DNA of 64,000 bases. Source: Rhizobium binae. GTDB lineage: Bacteria > Pseudomonadota > Alphaproteobacteria > Rhizobiales > Rhizobiaceae. Of this stretch, positions 9,005 to 16,562 are shown piece after piece (the first letter of the stretch is position 1; the number at the start of each line of letters is the position of its first letter). The DNA lies in contig NZ_CP071604.1 of assembly GCF_017357225.1 (NCBI RefSeq), forward strand, positions 3,537,001-3,601,000. Reading direction: 5' to 3'. The translations under genes were made by a program, and so were the position numbers. A model generated the notes under the pieces. The model worked only from the letters and a program-made list of their open reading frames with translations, was not told where the DNA came from and did no database searches.

Positions 9005-9802
9005 ATGCTGAGGACATTCGAAAGGGCGGCGCTCGAAGCCGGCAAGGCCATCATAACGGTCTTGCGTGAAGGCTTTCCCGTCGCCATGAAGGCGGACGCA
9101 AGCCCGGTCACGGTCGCCGACGAGGAGGCCGAACGCATCATCCTTGCGCATCTTGCCCGAGACTTTCCCGAAATACCCGTCGTGGCGGAAGAGTCAGTCG
9201 CCGCCGGCAGAGTGCCTGACATCAGCGGTCGGGGCTTCTTCTTGGTCGACCCTCTCGACGGCACGCGGGAATTCGTCGACGGGCGGCAGGAATTCACCGT
9301 CAACATTGCCTATATTGAGAACGGCGCGCCGGTGGCCGGGCTCGTCTACGCGCCGGCGCTCGGGCTTGCCTTCTCGGGAGAACGCGGCCACGCCGAAAGG
9401 CTCGAGGTCACGGAGGATTTCACCGTCGGCGCACGCAGTGCAATCACCGTGCGCGAGCAACCGGCCGACCGGCTGGCGCTCGCGAGCCTTCGCCATAACA
9501 GCCCGGAGACCGGAACCTTTCTCGCCGACCATGCGATTTCCAAGTGCACCAACATCGGCTCGTCGCTGAAATTCTGCCTGCTGGCCGAAGGCAAGGCCGA
9601 CGTCTATCCCCGTTTCACCCGCACAATGGAATGGGACACGGCGGCCGGCGATGCAGTACTTCGCGCCGCCGGCGGTTCGACCGTGACGCTCGACGGAGCG
9701 CCGCTGACCTATGGCAAGACCGGAACGGCGGCCGATTTCGATTTCGCCAACCCGAACTTCATTTCCTGGGGCGGCAGGAAGCGCGTCCTCGAACCCGCGT
9801 AA
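9005..9802 (+). CDS. cysQ: 3'(2'),5'-bisphosphate nucleotidase CysQ
   Basis: A 265-residue Mg-dependent, Li-sensitive type phosphatase that hydrolyses 3'-phosphoadenosine 5'-phosphate, a by-product of sulfate assimilation and sulfotransfer. It shows the inositol-monophosphatase fold motifs K29-DASPVTVAD, the metal ligands E62/E63 in VAEES, the signature DPLDGTREF (D82, D85) and the C-terminal metal site EWDTAAGDAVL. The ATG at 9005 has AAAGGA in front and starts the domain directly. The earlier in-frame ATG at 8870 would add 45 residues without homology. It stands alone on its strand. Confidence 0.92.
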   Translation: MLRTFERAALEAGKAIITVLREGFPVAMKADASPVTVADEEAERIILAHLARDFPEIPVVAEESVAAGRVPDISGRGFFLVDPLDGTREFVDGRQEFTVNIAYIENGAPVAGLVYAPALGLAFSGERGHAERLEVTEDFTVGARSAITVREQPADRLALASLRHNSPETGTFLADHAISKCTNIGSSLKFCLLAEGKADVYPRFTRTMEWDTAAGDAVLRAAGGSTVTLDGAPLTYGKTGTAADFDFANPNFISWGGRKRVLEPA

Positions 9803-10376
9803 CCGCCCGCACGGACCGCACGCAAAGGTTCTGCACTGCGACAAGGTCGATGCCTTCTCGGCCCCCCGTGCCGGCTATCTCAGGGCCGCCGGTCATCTGC
9901 TGATTCGCATGGCCGGGCGACAGAGGTGGTTCTGTGGGAATCGTCCGGGTCCCCACACCTTCTGCCTGCAAAAGCGCGCTGATCCCGCCTTGGTTTTGTC
10001 ACATTTTGGCACTGTAAGGTAATCAGCCAACCGTTCTCGCCGAAAAATTTCGTCCCGGATTTTGTTAAGGTATGGCGCCTTTGGGCAATGCGGTACGTGC
10101 CGAAAAGGCACGTCCGGAGCACCCCGCAAGCCCCTGTCAAAGGCCTAAAAACCTTGATGAAATTCCAATTCTTAACGAAATATCATGAGTTTGCCTCAAC
10201 TTAACGCAAGTGCGAAAGATTTATTGCGATGCGATATTTCACTGGACACCATTACACAATTGTCGCATTTTTCCGTTTTAGTAGGGTTACCAACATCTGA
10301 GTGCAGCCCTGGTGACAGGGTAAACCATTGATCGCCTATTGCCGCCGCGCCCCTCGAAGACAACAGAGTACGATCC
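9803..10376 (+). promoter_or_regulatory. Long leader/promoter region of exoY
   Basis: About 570 nt without a gene. It contains a 7-bp inverted repeat ACGTGCC-GAAAA-GGCACGT (10095-10113). A near-direct repeat TTGTC(A/G)CATTTT occurs at 9996-10007 and 10260-10271. Two TTAACG motifs lie at 10172-10177 and 10200-10205 in a locally AT-rich stretch, unlike the surrounding GC-rich DNA. This is compatible with a heavily regulated exopolysaccharide promoter. Which regulator binds cannot be read from sequence. Confidence 0.4.
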
Positions 10377-11102
10377 TTGAGCATCACGGAACTAAACAAC
10401 ACCATTTCGACAGAGTCCTTCCGGCCGAGCCGCCGCCAGCAGCCGAGCCTGAAGATCCAGACTCCTGTAATCCACAGCGATGCGCCGCAGGCGCCTTGGG
10501 TGGATCTCGTCCTGAAGCGGGCGTTCGACATTGTTTCGTCGTTGAGCGCCCTCCTCGTCCTCGCGCCTCTGCTTCTCCTCGTCGCCCTCTTGATTAAGCT
10601 GGACAGCCCCGGACCGGTGCTGTTCAAGCAGACCCGTTGGGGTAGGAACTGCAAGGCGATCAAAGTCTACAAGTTCCGCTCCATGCGCACCGATCTGTGC
10701 GATGTCTCGGGCGTCGCTCAGACGGTGAAGAACGACCCGCGCGTCACCCGCATCGGCGCCATCCTGCGCCGCACGAACATCGACGAATTGCCGCAGCTGT
10801 TGAACGTGTTGTTGGGCGACATGTCGGTCGTCGGCCCGCGCTGCCACGCAATCGGCATGCGCGCCGGCGGCATGCTCTACGAAGAGCTTGTGCCGGAATA
10901 CCACCAGCGCCACGCAATGCGTCCGGGCATGACCGGTCTCGCCCAGATGCGCGGCCTGCGCGGCCCGACTGATCGTCCTGCGAAGGCGCGCGCCCGCATC
11001 GCCTGCGATCTCTATTACGTCGGGAATTTCTCGATCTGGATGGATATGCGCATCATTGTCGGAACCGTCCTGTCGGAACTGGCCGGCGGAAAAGGCTTCT
11101 AG
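10377..11102 (+). CDS. exoY: ExoY/PssA-type undecaprenyl-phosphate sugar phosphotransferase
   Basis: A 241-residue priming transferase that moves a sugar-1-phosphate from a UDP-sugar to undecaprenyl phosphate, the first step of exopolysaccharide repeat-unit assembly at the inner membrane. After a polar tail of about 40 residues there is one membrane helix (about 46-68). The bacterial sugar transferase core follows: [59 protein letters not shown] and [13 protein letters not shown]. The start is assigned to TTG at 10377; no in-frame ATG precedes the core. The gene stands alone with a long upstream region, as expected for a separately regulated pssA/exoY. Whether the sugar is glucose or galactose is not decidable here. 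Confidence 0.9.
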   Translation: MSITELNNTISTESFRPSRRQQPSLKIQTPVIHSDAPQAPWVDLVLKRAFDIVSSLSALLVLAPLLLLVALLIKLDSPGPVLFKQTRWGRNCKAIKVYKFRSMRTDLCDVSGVAQTVKNDPRVTRIGAILRRTNIDELPQLLNVLLGDMSVVGPRCHAIGMRAGGMLYEELVPEYHQRHAMRPGMTGLAQMRGLRGPTDRPAKARARIACDLYYVGNFSIWMDMRIIVGTVLSELAGGKGF

Positions 11103-11120
11103 GCTTTATTGTGAGAAAGG

Positions 11121-11142
11121 GCCGGCTGCTCCGTCAGCCGGC
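11121..11142 (+). terminator. GC hairpin after exoY
   Basis: GCCGGCTG-CTCCGT-CAGCCGGC is a perfect 8-bp stem beginning 18 nt after the exoY stop. It has no U-tract, so its strength as an intrinsic terminator is doubtful. Confidence 0.5.
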
Positions 11143-11267
11143 ACCGAAATGCTCCGGCGACGCCTGCAATGCGGTTGAGCGAATCGAGCTTGCCATCGCG
11201 CTCCTCTGATACCCCAACGATCCATGCGACGAGATCGAGAAGATTCAAGTCTCGTCCCTACTCCTGC

Positions 11268-11500
11268 CGTCAGCCGAACCAGCGCCGCGCGTCTTAGGAG
11301 GCGTTGACTGAAGCGCGAGGGACCCGGCAGCGCTTTGGATAGCCTCAGGCCGTAGTGCGTTGCCATTGACGCCCCCTGCCGGCATGGCCAGCTGCCTGAC
11401 AAACGCAAAAATGTATTGTTTCGGGTCAGCGTCACGCAATGCGAAGGCGACGGTATTCTTCGCCGCATCCGGGAAGAACGCATCGAGATGGCGATTTCCT
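11268..11500 (-). pseudogene. Frameshifted relic of an addiction-module antidote (HigA-like, TIGR02684 type)
   Basis: Two overlapping minus-strand frames each hold half of a recognisable antidote domain. One frame (about 11500-11376) reads ALRDADPKQYIFAFVRQLA, matching the family pattern AL-x-D-x-DP-aromatic-AL-x-x-IA. A second frame (about 11366-11268) reads GLRLSKALPG and then PSRFSQRLLRRAALVRLT, matching GL-SRESLYKAL-x-NPRFSTLLKVVRALG-x-xLT. A frameshift near 11370 and loss of a few residues of the recognition helix separate them. No intact start or stop fits, and no partner toxin can be recognised upstream. The assignment is my own pattern match, made without a search. Confidence 0.5.
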
Positions 11501-12026
11501 GATTGGCCGCCTTCTCGTAAACGAACCCTCGGCAAAGAAGATCGGCAGGATCGCCCGCTTCATCGCCATCACTGGCCTGCAGCAGTAAAAAAGGTCGGCG
11601 GCCTAAAGCTGACGATTTGCAGTGGTTCAAAGTGCGTCGCATGAATCACATTTGCTGCGACGCGCAGTGGATATCCAAGTCTGCAAGCTCCGCCATCTCA
11701 TCGAGCCGTGCCTTCTTCGCCGCTGTCGAACTGCAGAGACGAAGATGCAGCGCCCCCGTTGTCAACGGCAGCCGTTGTCGACGGCGCGTTTTTTATCGTC
11801 CTGATCTCGTGTGACCGATTTCGGTTCGGTCTTGTTGCCGGGGATGAGAAGCGCGCGCCGCAGCGTCGCTGAAGGCGGCTTGGCTGCCTAAACGGGACAG
11901 AAAGCGTCAAAATCGTACGAACTGGGCCGATGCAGGCAAGATCGGAGAGGTGGGCTCGCGAGGCAGACGCCCATTCATCCGCCACTCCGGGGCGTCTAAA
12001 TTTGTTATCAAAGTCTTACGTTGGGC
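11501..12026. other. Gene-free stretch, probably decayed DNA
   Basis: There is no convincing coding sequence, RNA gene or strong hairpin between the antidote relic and the sciP promoter. Short open frames exist on both strands but lack ribosome-binding sites and recognisable motifs. Together with the relic next to it, this looks like eroding accessory DNA. Confidence 0.4.
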
Positions 12027-12041
12027 TTAGGCAATTTTTAA
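12027..12041 (+). promoter_or_regulatory. CtrA-like box upstream of sciP
   Basis: TTAG-GCAATTT-TTAA differs from the CtrA consensus TTAA-N7-TTAA at one position. It ends 51 nt before the sciP ATG, a plausible activator position. Confidence 0.5.
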
Positions 12042-12092
12042 ATGTGGCAGGCTAGAGTGGCGCTCGTGGTCTTGCGTTGTGTAGAGAGTCCA

Positions 12093-12368
12093 ATGACCGA
12101 AATGATACGTCCCCGAGTGAAATATGTCATCGGCCCCGATGGCAGCCCCCTGACCATCGCGGACCTTCCGCCGCCCAATACGCGGCGCTGGGTGATCCGC
12201 CGGAAGGCAGAGGTTGTCGCGGCTGTTCGCGGTGGCCTGTTGAGCTTGGAAGAGGCCTGCGAGCGTTACACGCTCACGGTCGAAGAGTTCCTGTCCTGGC
12301 AGTCCTCGATCAACAGCCATGGCCTCGCCGGCCTGCGCACCACGCGCATTCAGCAGTATCGCCACTGA
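12093..12368 (+). CDS. sciP: SciP-like small CtrA inhibitory protein (DUF1153)
   Basis: A 91-residue DUF1153 protein. In Caulobacter the homologue SciP binds CtrA and blocks its recruitment of RNA polymerase, resetting CtrA-activated promoters in the cell cycle. Conserved parts visible are YVIGPDGSPLTIADLPPP, the helix-turn-helix-like RWVIRRKAEVVAAVRGGLLS and LEEACERYTLTVEEFLSWQ. The ATG at 12093 is chosen because the conserved region begins a few residues later; the longer in-frame extension from 12042 is not conserved in character. The gene lies 2 kb upstream of ctrA, with the fliJ-like gene between, an arrangement common in Rhizobiales. Confidence 0.88.
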   Translation: MTEMIRPRVKYVIGPDGSPLTIADLPPPNTRRWVIRRKAEVVAAVRGGLLSLEEACERYTLTVEEFLSWQSSINSHGLAGLRTTRIQQYRH

Positions 12369-12389
12369 TCGCCCGCCAGCATCGACGAT

Positions 12390-12857
12390 TTATTTCGGGC
12401 CGCATGCGTCTCCCGTCAGGGAGTGCAGAAGGCCCGAAATCATTGACGAGGCCGCGTAGCACCACAGGCCAGGCGGGGTGAAAGCATCCGCCACTCCCGT
12501 CGTCTTCGCCGCCGCAATGACGATCGCGACCAGCAGCACGTCCATCATTGACCACTTGGACAGATGCGGCACGACGCGATGATAAAATAGACTGCTGGCC
12601 CCGCCGCCGGCACCTGTTGCTTCCGCAGCGATCCCAACCATCTTTAGAATCGGTAGTACGATCGAGACCAGTCCGACGATCGCCGCCAGCAGCCGATCCC
12701 CGCCCTGCCAGAGCGAGACGACGATTTCGACGAGCGACGGGGTCTGATCGAAAAAATACAATGTCTCGAAACGGACCAGCGGCAAGATGAGGCCAAGCGC
12801 CAGCAGGAACGGCGCAATCACGAGAAGAACCGGTCGGATCACCGCAAGCGCCTTCAT
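12390..12857 (-). CDS. PqiA-like integral membrane protein
   Basis: A 155-residue protein with four hydrophobic segments (about residues 5-25, 49-72, 98-120 and 128-148). Family-like features include an extracytoplasmic loop before SLVEIVVSLWQGGDRLLA, the helix GLVSIVLPILKMVG and the segment KWSMMDVLLVAIVIAAAKT, which match the second half of paraquat-inducible protein A. Single-repeat PqiA-like proteins are associated with envelope lipid-transport systems, but no MCE gene is nearby. The start at 12857 is tentative because no strong ribosome-binding site is present; a GTG at 12896 is an alternative. Confidence 0.7.
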   Translation of the reverse strand: MKALAVIRPVLLVIAPFLLALGLILPLVRFETLYFFDQTPSLVEIVVSLWQGGDRLLAAIVGLVSIVLPILKMVGIAAEATGAGGGASSLFYHRVVPHLSKWSMMDVLLVAIVIAAAKTTGVADAFTPPGLWCYAASSMISGLLHSLTGDACGPK

Positions 12858-12998
12858 CCGCCGGAAGCTCGCACCGATCCGACCTTTTTCATGAACACTG
12901 CGTCTCCTCCGGGAACTGCCTCGCCGGCTTGGCATGATCGCGACGCCGTGTCACCGTCGCCGGCGACAATATCCCCATCCCTCTGCGAGGAAAGACAA

Positions 12999-13277
12999 AT
13001 GGACATTCGAAACGAGGAAGGCGGCTCCGGCGGACGTTATGCGGCCGAGGTAGAAGGGCATCAGGCGGAGATGACCTATTCGCGCACATCGCCGAAACTT
13101 ATCATCATCGATCACACCGCTGTTCCCGATGCCCTGCGCGGCAAAGGTGTCGGCCAAGCATTGGCGCTGCACGCGGTGGAGGCCGCTCGCACCGGCGGCT
13201 GGAAGATCATTCCGCTCTGCCCTTTTTTCAAGGCGCAGGCGCAGCGCCACCCGGACTGGCGCGACGTCGTGAACTGA
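12999..13277 (+). CDS. Small GNAT-fold acetyltransferase (YjdJ type)
   Basis: A 92-residue minimal GNAT domain. The acetyl-CoA loop region is visible as HTAVPDALRGKGVGQALALHAVEAA, followed by GWKIIPLCPFFKAQAQRHPDW, the hallmark end of YjdJ/Gtf-like small acetyltransferases. The ATG at 12999 is preceded by GAGGAAAG at good spacing; the longer frame from 12891 overlaps the divergent membrane gene's upstream region and is unlikely. The substrate is unknown. Confidence 0.85.
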   Translation: MDIRNEEGGSGGRYAAEVEGHQAEMTYSRTSPKLIIIDHTAVPDALRGKGVGQALALHAVEAARTGGWKIIPLCPFFKAQAQRHPDWRDVVN

Positions 13278-13375
13278 TTCCCGTGGCTGGCGGCGATTTC
13301 TAAACCCCCCGACGTCTTTTCAGAGCCGCGAGGAATGCAGCAACCGTTCAGCTGATCGTGCTTTGCGAAAAGCGA

Positions 13376-13481
13376 ACCCGATTTTTTCGGGCTGATGCGC
13401 CAGAGGGGCGATATCGCGACGTGAGACGGGAAACACCAAAAGCCATGTATGACGGACCAGCGCGCCCATCATACATGGCTT
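13376..13481 (-). terminator. Tandem hairpins between the GNAT gene and the fliJ-like gene
   Basis: There are two structures between convergent genes. The first is a perfect 13-bp inverted repeat AAGCCATGTATGA/TCATACATGGCTT (13440-13452 and 13469-13481, 16-nt loop), followed on the minus strand by TTGGTGTTT. The second is a shorter CCCGA-TTTTT-TCGGG stem near 13379-13395. A GC-rich 8-bp hairpin also sits at 13499-13518, directly after the fliJ-like stop. Together they probably end leftward transcription. Confidence 0.55.
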
Positions 13482-13529
13482 CTCTGTGGCGATTCCCGGG
13501 GCGCCGAAGCCGGCGCCCGTCATTTTCTC

Positions 13530-13880
13530 CTACGCCCTGGCTCGGGCGCCGCTGTCACGTTCTTCCAGCGCCGACGCCCTTGCATATTCCGCCTGCATCT
13601 CCTCAAGCGCCAGTTCCAGCGCCTCTTCCTGCATCTTCAATTCCTTGATCGAAACCTGCAGGTTGTCGGCCCGCTGACGCGCGGCCTTGGCGAAGGTCGG
13701 ATAAGCAAAGTGATTCGGGTCTGATATACCGGACTTCTTTTCCTCGACGACGATCTGGCTCTCCAGATCCTTCGTCATCCGTTCGAATTCGGACATCATC
13801 ATCTGCAACTGCTGCAACTGACGTCGTTTTTCGTTCACCTGAAACTCTTTCAGGCGAACGAGACTTTCTCGCGACTTCAT
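13530..13880 (-). CDS. fliJ: FliJ-like coiled-coil protein (flagellar export chaperone candidate)
   Basis: A 116-residue, almost entirely helical and charged protein with heptad-like spacing. It has MKSRESLVRLKEFQVNEKRR at the N-terminus, then LQQLQMMMSEFERMTKDLE, and a Glu/Ala-rich C-terminal helix. Length and pattern fit FliJ, which escorts substrates to the flagellar type III ATPase, and the rhizobial gene conventionally sits beside ctrA. The ATG at 13880 has GGGAG 8 nt upstream. An ATG two codons earlier is too close to that site. No fliI is visible, so the flagellar role is inferred. Confidence 0.7.
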   Translation of the reverse strand: MKSRESLVRLKEFQVNEKRRQLQQLQMMMSEFERMTKDLESQIVVEEKKSGISDPNHFAYPTFAKAARQRADNLQVSIKELKMQEEALELALEEMQAEYARASALEERDSGARARA

Positions 13881-13886
13881 ACGCAT

Positions 13887-14316
13887 TACTCCCGTGATGC
13901 GAGACCCCGGCTCAACTTGAAACCGCCCTGCGCGCCGCTTTGACACGGTTTGCTAAAAAATTTCCTGCGATATTAACAAAAACCTACCGCTGGTAACCTT
14001 TCGTTTACGGGCATCGTTAATGATAGGCCCGATGATTTAAGGGTCGGTAAATGCCGCGGCATGAACTTCGAACCTTTTCATTGGCGAGTCGGATGAATCA
14101 CTTAGCGCTGTTTCCTAATGTTAAAATTGAGGAGCGTCTTTTTGAGATTCCTATTGGAAAACAGAGAAATGGAAAAATTATTTAATAAATTCGATACTCC
14201 TTGCCAGAGTGAATCAGAATTTGTTAACCATTTCGTGGCAGCTTCCAAATCACGTAGCTTGTTCGGTAGCGTGTAGGGGGCCAGACCACCTTTCGGCGGC
14301 GGTAAAGGGGATAATT
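13887..14316. promoter_or_regulatory. Divergent fliJ-like/ctrA control region with GANTC sites
   Basis: About 430 nt, locally AT-rich. It holds three GANTC motifs for the CcrM methyltransferase (14086-14090, 14095-14099 and 14211-14215) and the CtrA half-site TTAACCAT (14224-14231), about 90 nt before the ctrA ATG. It also holds several TTAA motifs (near 13975, 14017, 14037, 14120 and 14181), none forming a full TTAA-N7-TTAA box within one mismatch. In Caulobacter, ctrA is controlled by CcrM methylation and by CtrA itself. The same logic here is inference. Confidence 0.5.
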
Positions 14317-15018
14317 ATGCGGGTACTTCTCATCGAGGACGACAGCGCTACGGCGCAGAGCATCGAGTTGATGCTGAAATCTGAGAGTTTTAATGTTTAT
14401 ACCACCGATCTCGGTGAAGAAGGCGTCGATCTGGGCAAGCTGTATGATTATGATATCATCCTTCTCGATCTGAACCTGCCCGACATGTCCGGATATGAAG
14501 TGCTCCGCACTCTCCGTCTGTCGAAGGTCAAGACACCGATCCTCATTCTGTCGGGCATGGCCGGTATCGAAGACAAGGTTCGCGGCCTCGGCTTCGGCGC
14601 CGACGACTACATGACCAAGCCGTTCCACAAGGACGAACTCGTCGCCCGCATCCACGCCATCGTCCGCCGCTCCAAGGGCCATGCCCAGTCGGTGATCATG
14701 ACCGGCGAACTGATCGTCAATCTCGATGCCAAGACCGTTGAAGTCGGCGGCCAGCGCGTCCACCTGACGGGCAAGGAATATCAGATGCTGGAGCTGCTTT
14801 CGCTCCGCAAGGGCACCACTCTGACCAAGGAAATGTTCCTCAACCATCTTTATGGCGGCATGGACGAGCCGGAACTGAAGATCATCGACGTCTTCATCTG
14901 CAAGCTGCGCAAGAAACTTGCCAACGCCGCCGGTGGCGCCAACTATATCGAGACCGTCTGGGGCCGTGGTTACGTCCTTCGCGAGCCGGATGGCGCCGAA
15001 TATGCGGAAACCGCCTGA
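14317..15018 (+). CDS. ctrA: Cell-cycle master response regulator CtrA
   Basis: A 233-residue OmpR-type regulator that controls replication initiation, division and motility genes in alphaproteobacteria. The receiver is [20 protein letters not shown] onward, with phosphoacceptor D51 in [13 protein letters not shown] and lysine in [14 protein letters not shown]. The C-terminal winged helix contains [20 protein letters not shown] and [10 protein letters not shown]. The protein ends AEYAETA with small residues, suitable for ClpXP recognition. The ATG at 14317 follows AAAGGGG; the longer frame to 14209 is not expected to be translated. Its phosphotransferase gene chpT lies 0.7 kb downstream on the opposite strand. 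Confidence 0.98.
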   Translation: MRVLLIEDDSATAQSIELMLKSESFNVYTTDLGEEGVDLGKLYDYDIILLDLNLPDMSGYEVLRTLRLSKVKTPILILSGMAGIEDKVRGLGFGADDYMTKPFHKDELVARIHAIVRRSKGHAQSVIMTGELIVNLDAKTVEVGGQRVHLTGKEYQMLELLSLRKGTTLTKEMFLNHLYGGMDEPELKIIDVFICKLRKKLANAAGGANYIETVWGRGYVLREPDGAEYAETA

Positions 15019-15053
15019 GCTTCCAATCTTCCGGTCCCCCTTATCGGATGACG

Positions 15054-15080
15054 AAATCCCGCCCTTCCGGCGGGATTTTT
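15054..15080 (+). terminator. ctrA terminator
   Basis: AAATCCCGCC-CTTCC-GGCGGGATTT is a 10-bp stem followed by TT, 36 nt after the ctrA stop. It is a classic intrinsic terminator. Confidence 0.9.
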
Positions 15081-15236
15081 CGTTTTGGCTGGCAATGAGA
15101 GTGAAATGGCCTGAGACCTTGATCGACCTGAAGTCCATCGTCCCGGTGAGGAAGCGAAGTCGCAGCGTCAACCGGCGTGCGCACTTTTTGGCGGAAGACT
15201 CCGGGAATGGATGATGTCGGCGGAATGCGCCGGCCG

Positions 15237-15599
15237 TCAGGCGGCGATCGCTCGATTTCCGAAAACGGCGGTCAGGATCTTGCGATCGAAGGGTTTGAGC
15301 AGGAAATCCGTGGCGCCGGCCCGTTTGCCCGCCATCAGTTTCTTCAGGTCCGCTTCGATGACGCAGTAATAGATCTTGACGTCCTTGCCCCCGTCCATGG
15401 CGCGGATGGCGGCAATGAGGTCGAGGGCGCCTTCCATGCCGGAATCGACGATCAGATATTCCGGCAGTTCCGCCTGGCAGCGCTGCAGCGCCTCGCTGGC
15501 ATTGGAAGCCTCGCTGACGAGAAAATCGAGTTCGGAGAGAATGCGCTTGCCGACCTTGCGGACAATGTCCGAATTATCGGTGATCATGAACCTTTGCAT
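15237..15599 (-). CDS. Single-domain response regulator with degenerate switch residue
   Basis: A 120-residue receiver without an output domain. The phosphoacceptor D52 (LIVDSGMEG) and lysine K102 (LLKPFD) are present. The acidic pocket reads MITDNSD, so one of the usual two acids is Asn. The conserved Thr/Ser of the switch is Val or Cys (IYYCVIEAD, about residue 80). It is encoded leftward, downstream of chpT with a 120-nt gap, and converges on ctrA. It is not a close match to CpdR or DivK as I know them. It may be a phosphate sink or adaptor in the ChpT branch, which is inference from position. Confidence 0.85.
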   Translation of the reverse strand: MQRFMITDNSDIVRKVGKRILSELDFLVSEASNASEALQRCQAELPEYLIVDSGMEGALDLIAAIRAMDGGKDVKIYYCVIEADLKKLMAGKRAGATDFLLKPFDRKILTAVFGNRAIAA

Positions 15600-15719
15600 G
15601 ACTGCTCCTTTGCCCCCGCATTCGTCGCAACAAGAGGCCTCTCACAACCCTAGAGGATAGGTCCATCACGCTAAGGAATCGTTACCGGATGGGCGCCGAC
15701 ACCGTTCCGGGCTCCGAAA

Positions 15720-16370
15720 TCAAGCAGCAGGGACCAACGCCGTGAACACCAATTCCTCGGCGCTGGCGCCGTGATCGAGCGTCATTCCGCACTCCTCAGC
15801 CAGCAGCACGGTGTAATAGGGCTGTATCGAATGGGCGTCGATTGCCTCTTCGATCGTACCGGTCGATATTTCAACGAATTTCGGCGGCAAGCGCATCATC
15901 TTGCCCTTGGCCGTGAGCGTGAATTTGGCGTCGAATTCGGGATTTTCGAGCGTCACCTCGAGCACGCCGCCGCGTGGAATGGAGGAGTAGGCGACGAGGA
16001 AGAGATTGAGCAGCAGCTTGACCCGGTTCTTGGCAACGATGGCGCGCGGTCCGTTCCAGATCACCTCGGTTTTTTTCTCCGCCAGCGCAAAATCCTTGGC
16101 GGCCCGCTCTGCCTCGCCGGTGTCGATCGAAGCACCGACGGAACCGGATGCGCCAAAGGCAAGGCGCGCGAATTTCAGCCGGACGGAAGCATTGAGCGCG
16201 CTGGTGCGGATCAGGTCCATCGCATCGGAATCGGCACCGCCTTCATCCAGAAGTTCCAGACCGTTATTGATCGCACCGACGGGCGAGATGACGTCGTGGC
16301 AAACGCGGCTGCAGAGGAGCGCGGCCAGATCCGGGCCGGATAGGGTAAGGTTCGGGTTCTTGGACATCAT
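15720..16370 (-). CDS. chpT: Histidine phosphotransferase ChpT
   Basis: A 216-residue dimeric phosphotransferase that relays phosphate from the hybrid kinase CckA to CtrA and CpdR. The phosphorylated residue is H25 in SRVCHDVISPVGAINNGLEL, the hallmark of the family. The C-terminal part is a degenerate HATPase-like domain (NRVKLLLNLFLVAYSSIPRGG and later) lacking ATP-binding motifs, as in Caulobacter ChpT. AGGAGAC precedes tandem ATG codons at 16370 and 16367; either may be used. cckA and cpdR are not in the window. Confidence 0.93.
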   Translation of the reverse strand: MMSKNPNLTLSGPDLAALLCSRVCHDVISPVGAINNGLELLDEGGADSDAMDLIRTSALNASVRLKFARLAFGASGSVGASIDTGEAERAAKDFALAEKKTEVIWNGPRAIVAKNRVKLLLNLFLVAYSSIPRGGVLEVTLENPEFDAKFTLTAKGKMMRLPPKFVEISTGTIEEAIDAHSIQPYYTVLLAEECGMTLDHGASAEELVFTALVPAA

Positions 16371-16473
16371 CGTCTCCTGAAGGGCGGCAATCTCATCGCG
16401 CCCGGTAATATGCGTCAGCTAAATTGCGCGAAGTTTGCGATCGTATTGGGTGCCATAATGACACCATATTTGG

Positions 16474-16488
16474 TAAACCGATTGTTAA
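16474..16488 (+). promoter_or_regulatory. CtrA-like box upstream of eipA
   Basis: TAAA-CCGATTG-TTAA is one mismatch from TTAA-N7-TTAA and ends 74 nt before the eipA ATG. In Brucella eipA is reported to be directly activated by CtrA, so a functional site here is plausible. Confidence 0.55.
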
Positions 16489-16562
16489 GATCATCGGCGC
16501 AAAATGCAGCAATTGACGCGAGCGGTTGTCCGCTCCCCGACCAACGACGAACGGATGACACC

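Noticed and set aside
10196..10663. 155-codon minus-strand frame over the exoY leader and start
   Set aside because: Overlaps the exoY coding start, low-complexity Arg/Ser content, no ribosome-binding site.
15237..15599. Assignment of the small receiver as CpdR or DivK
   Set aside because: N-terminal motif and switch residues do not fit either protein; only the position near chpT is suggestive.
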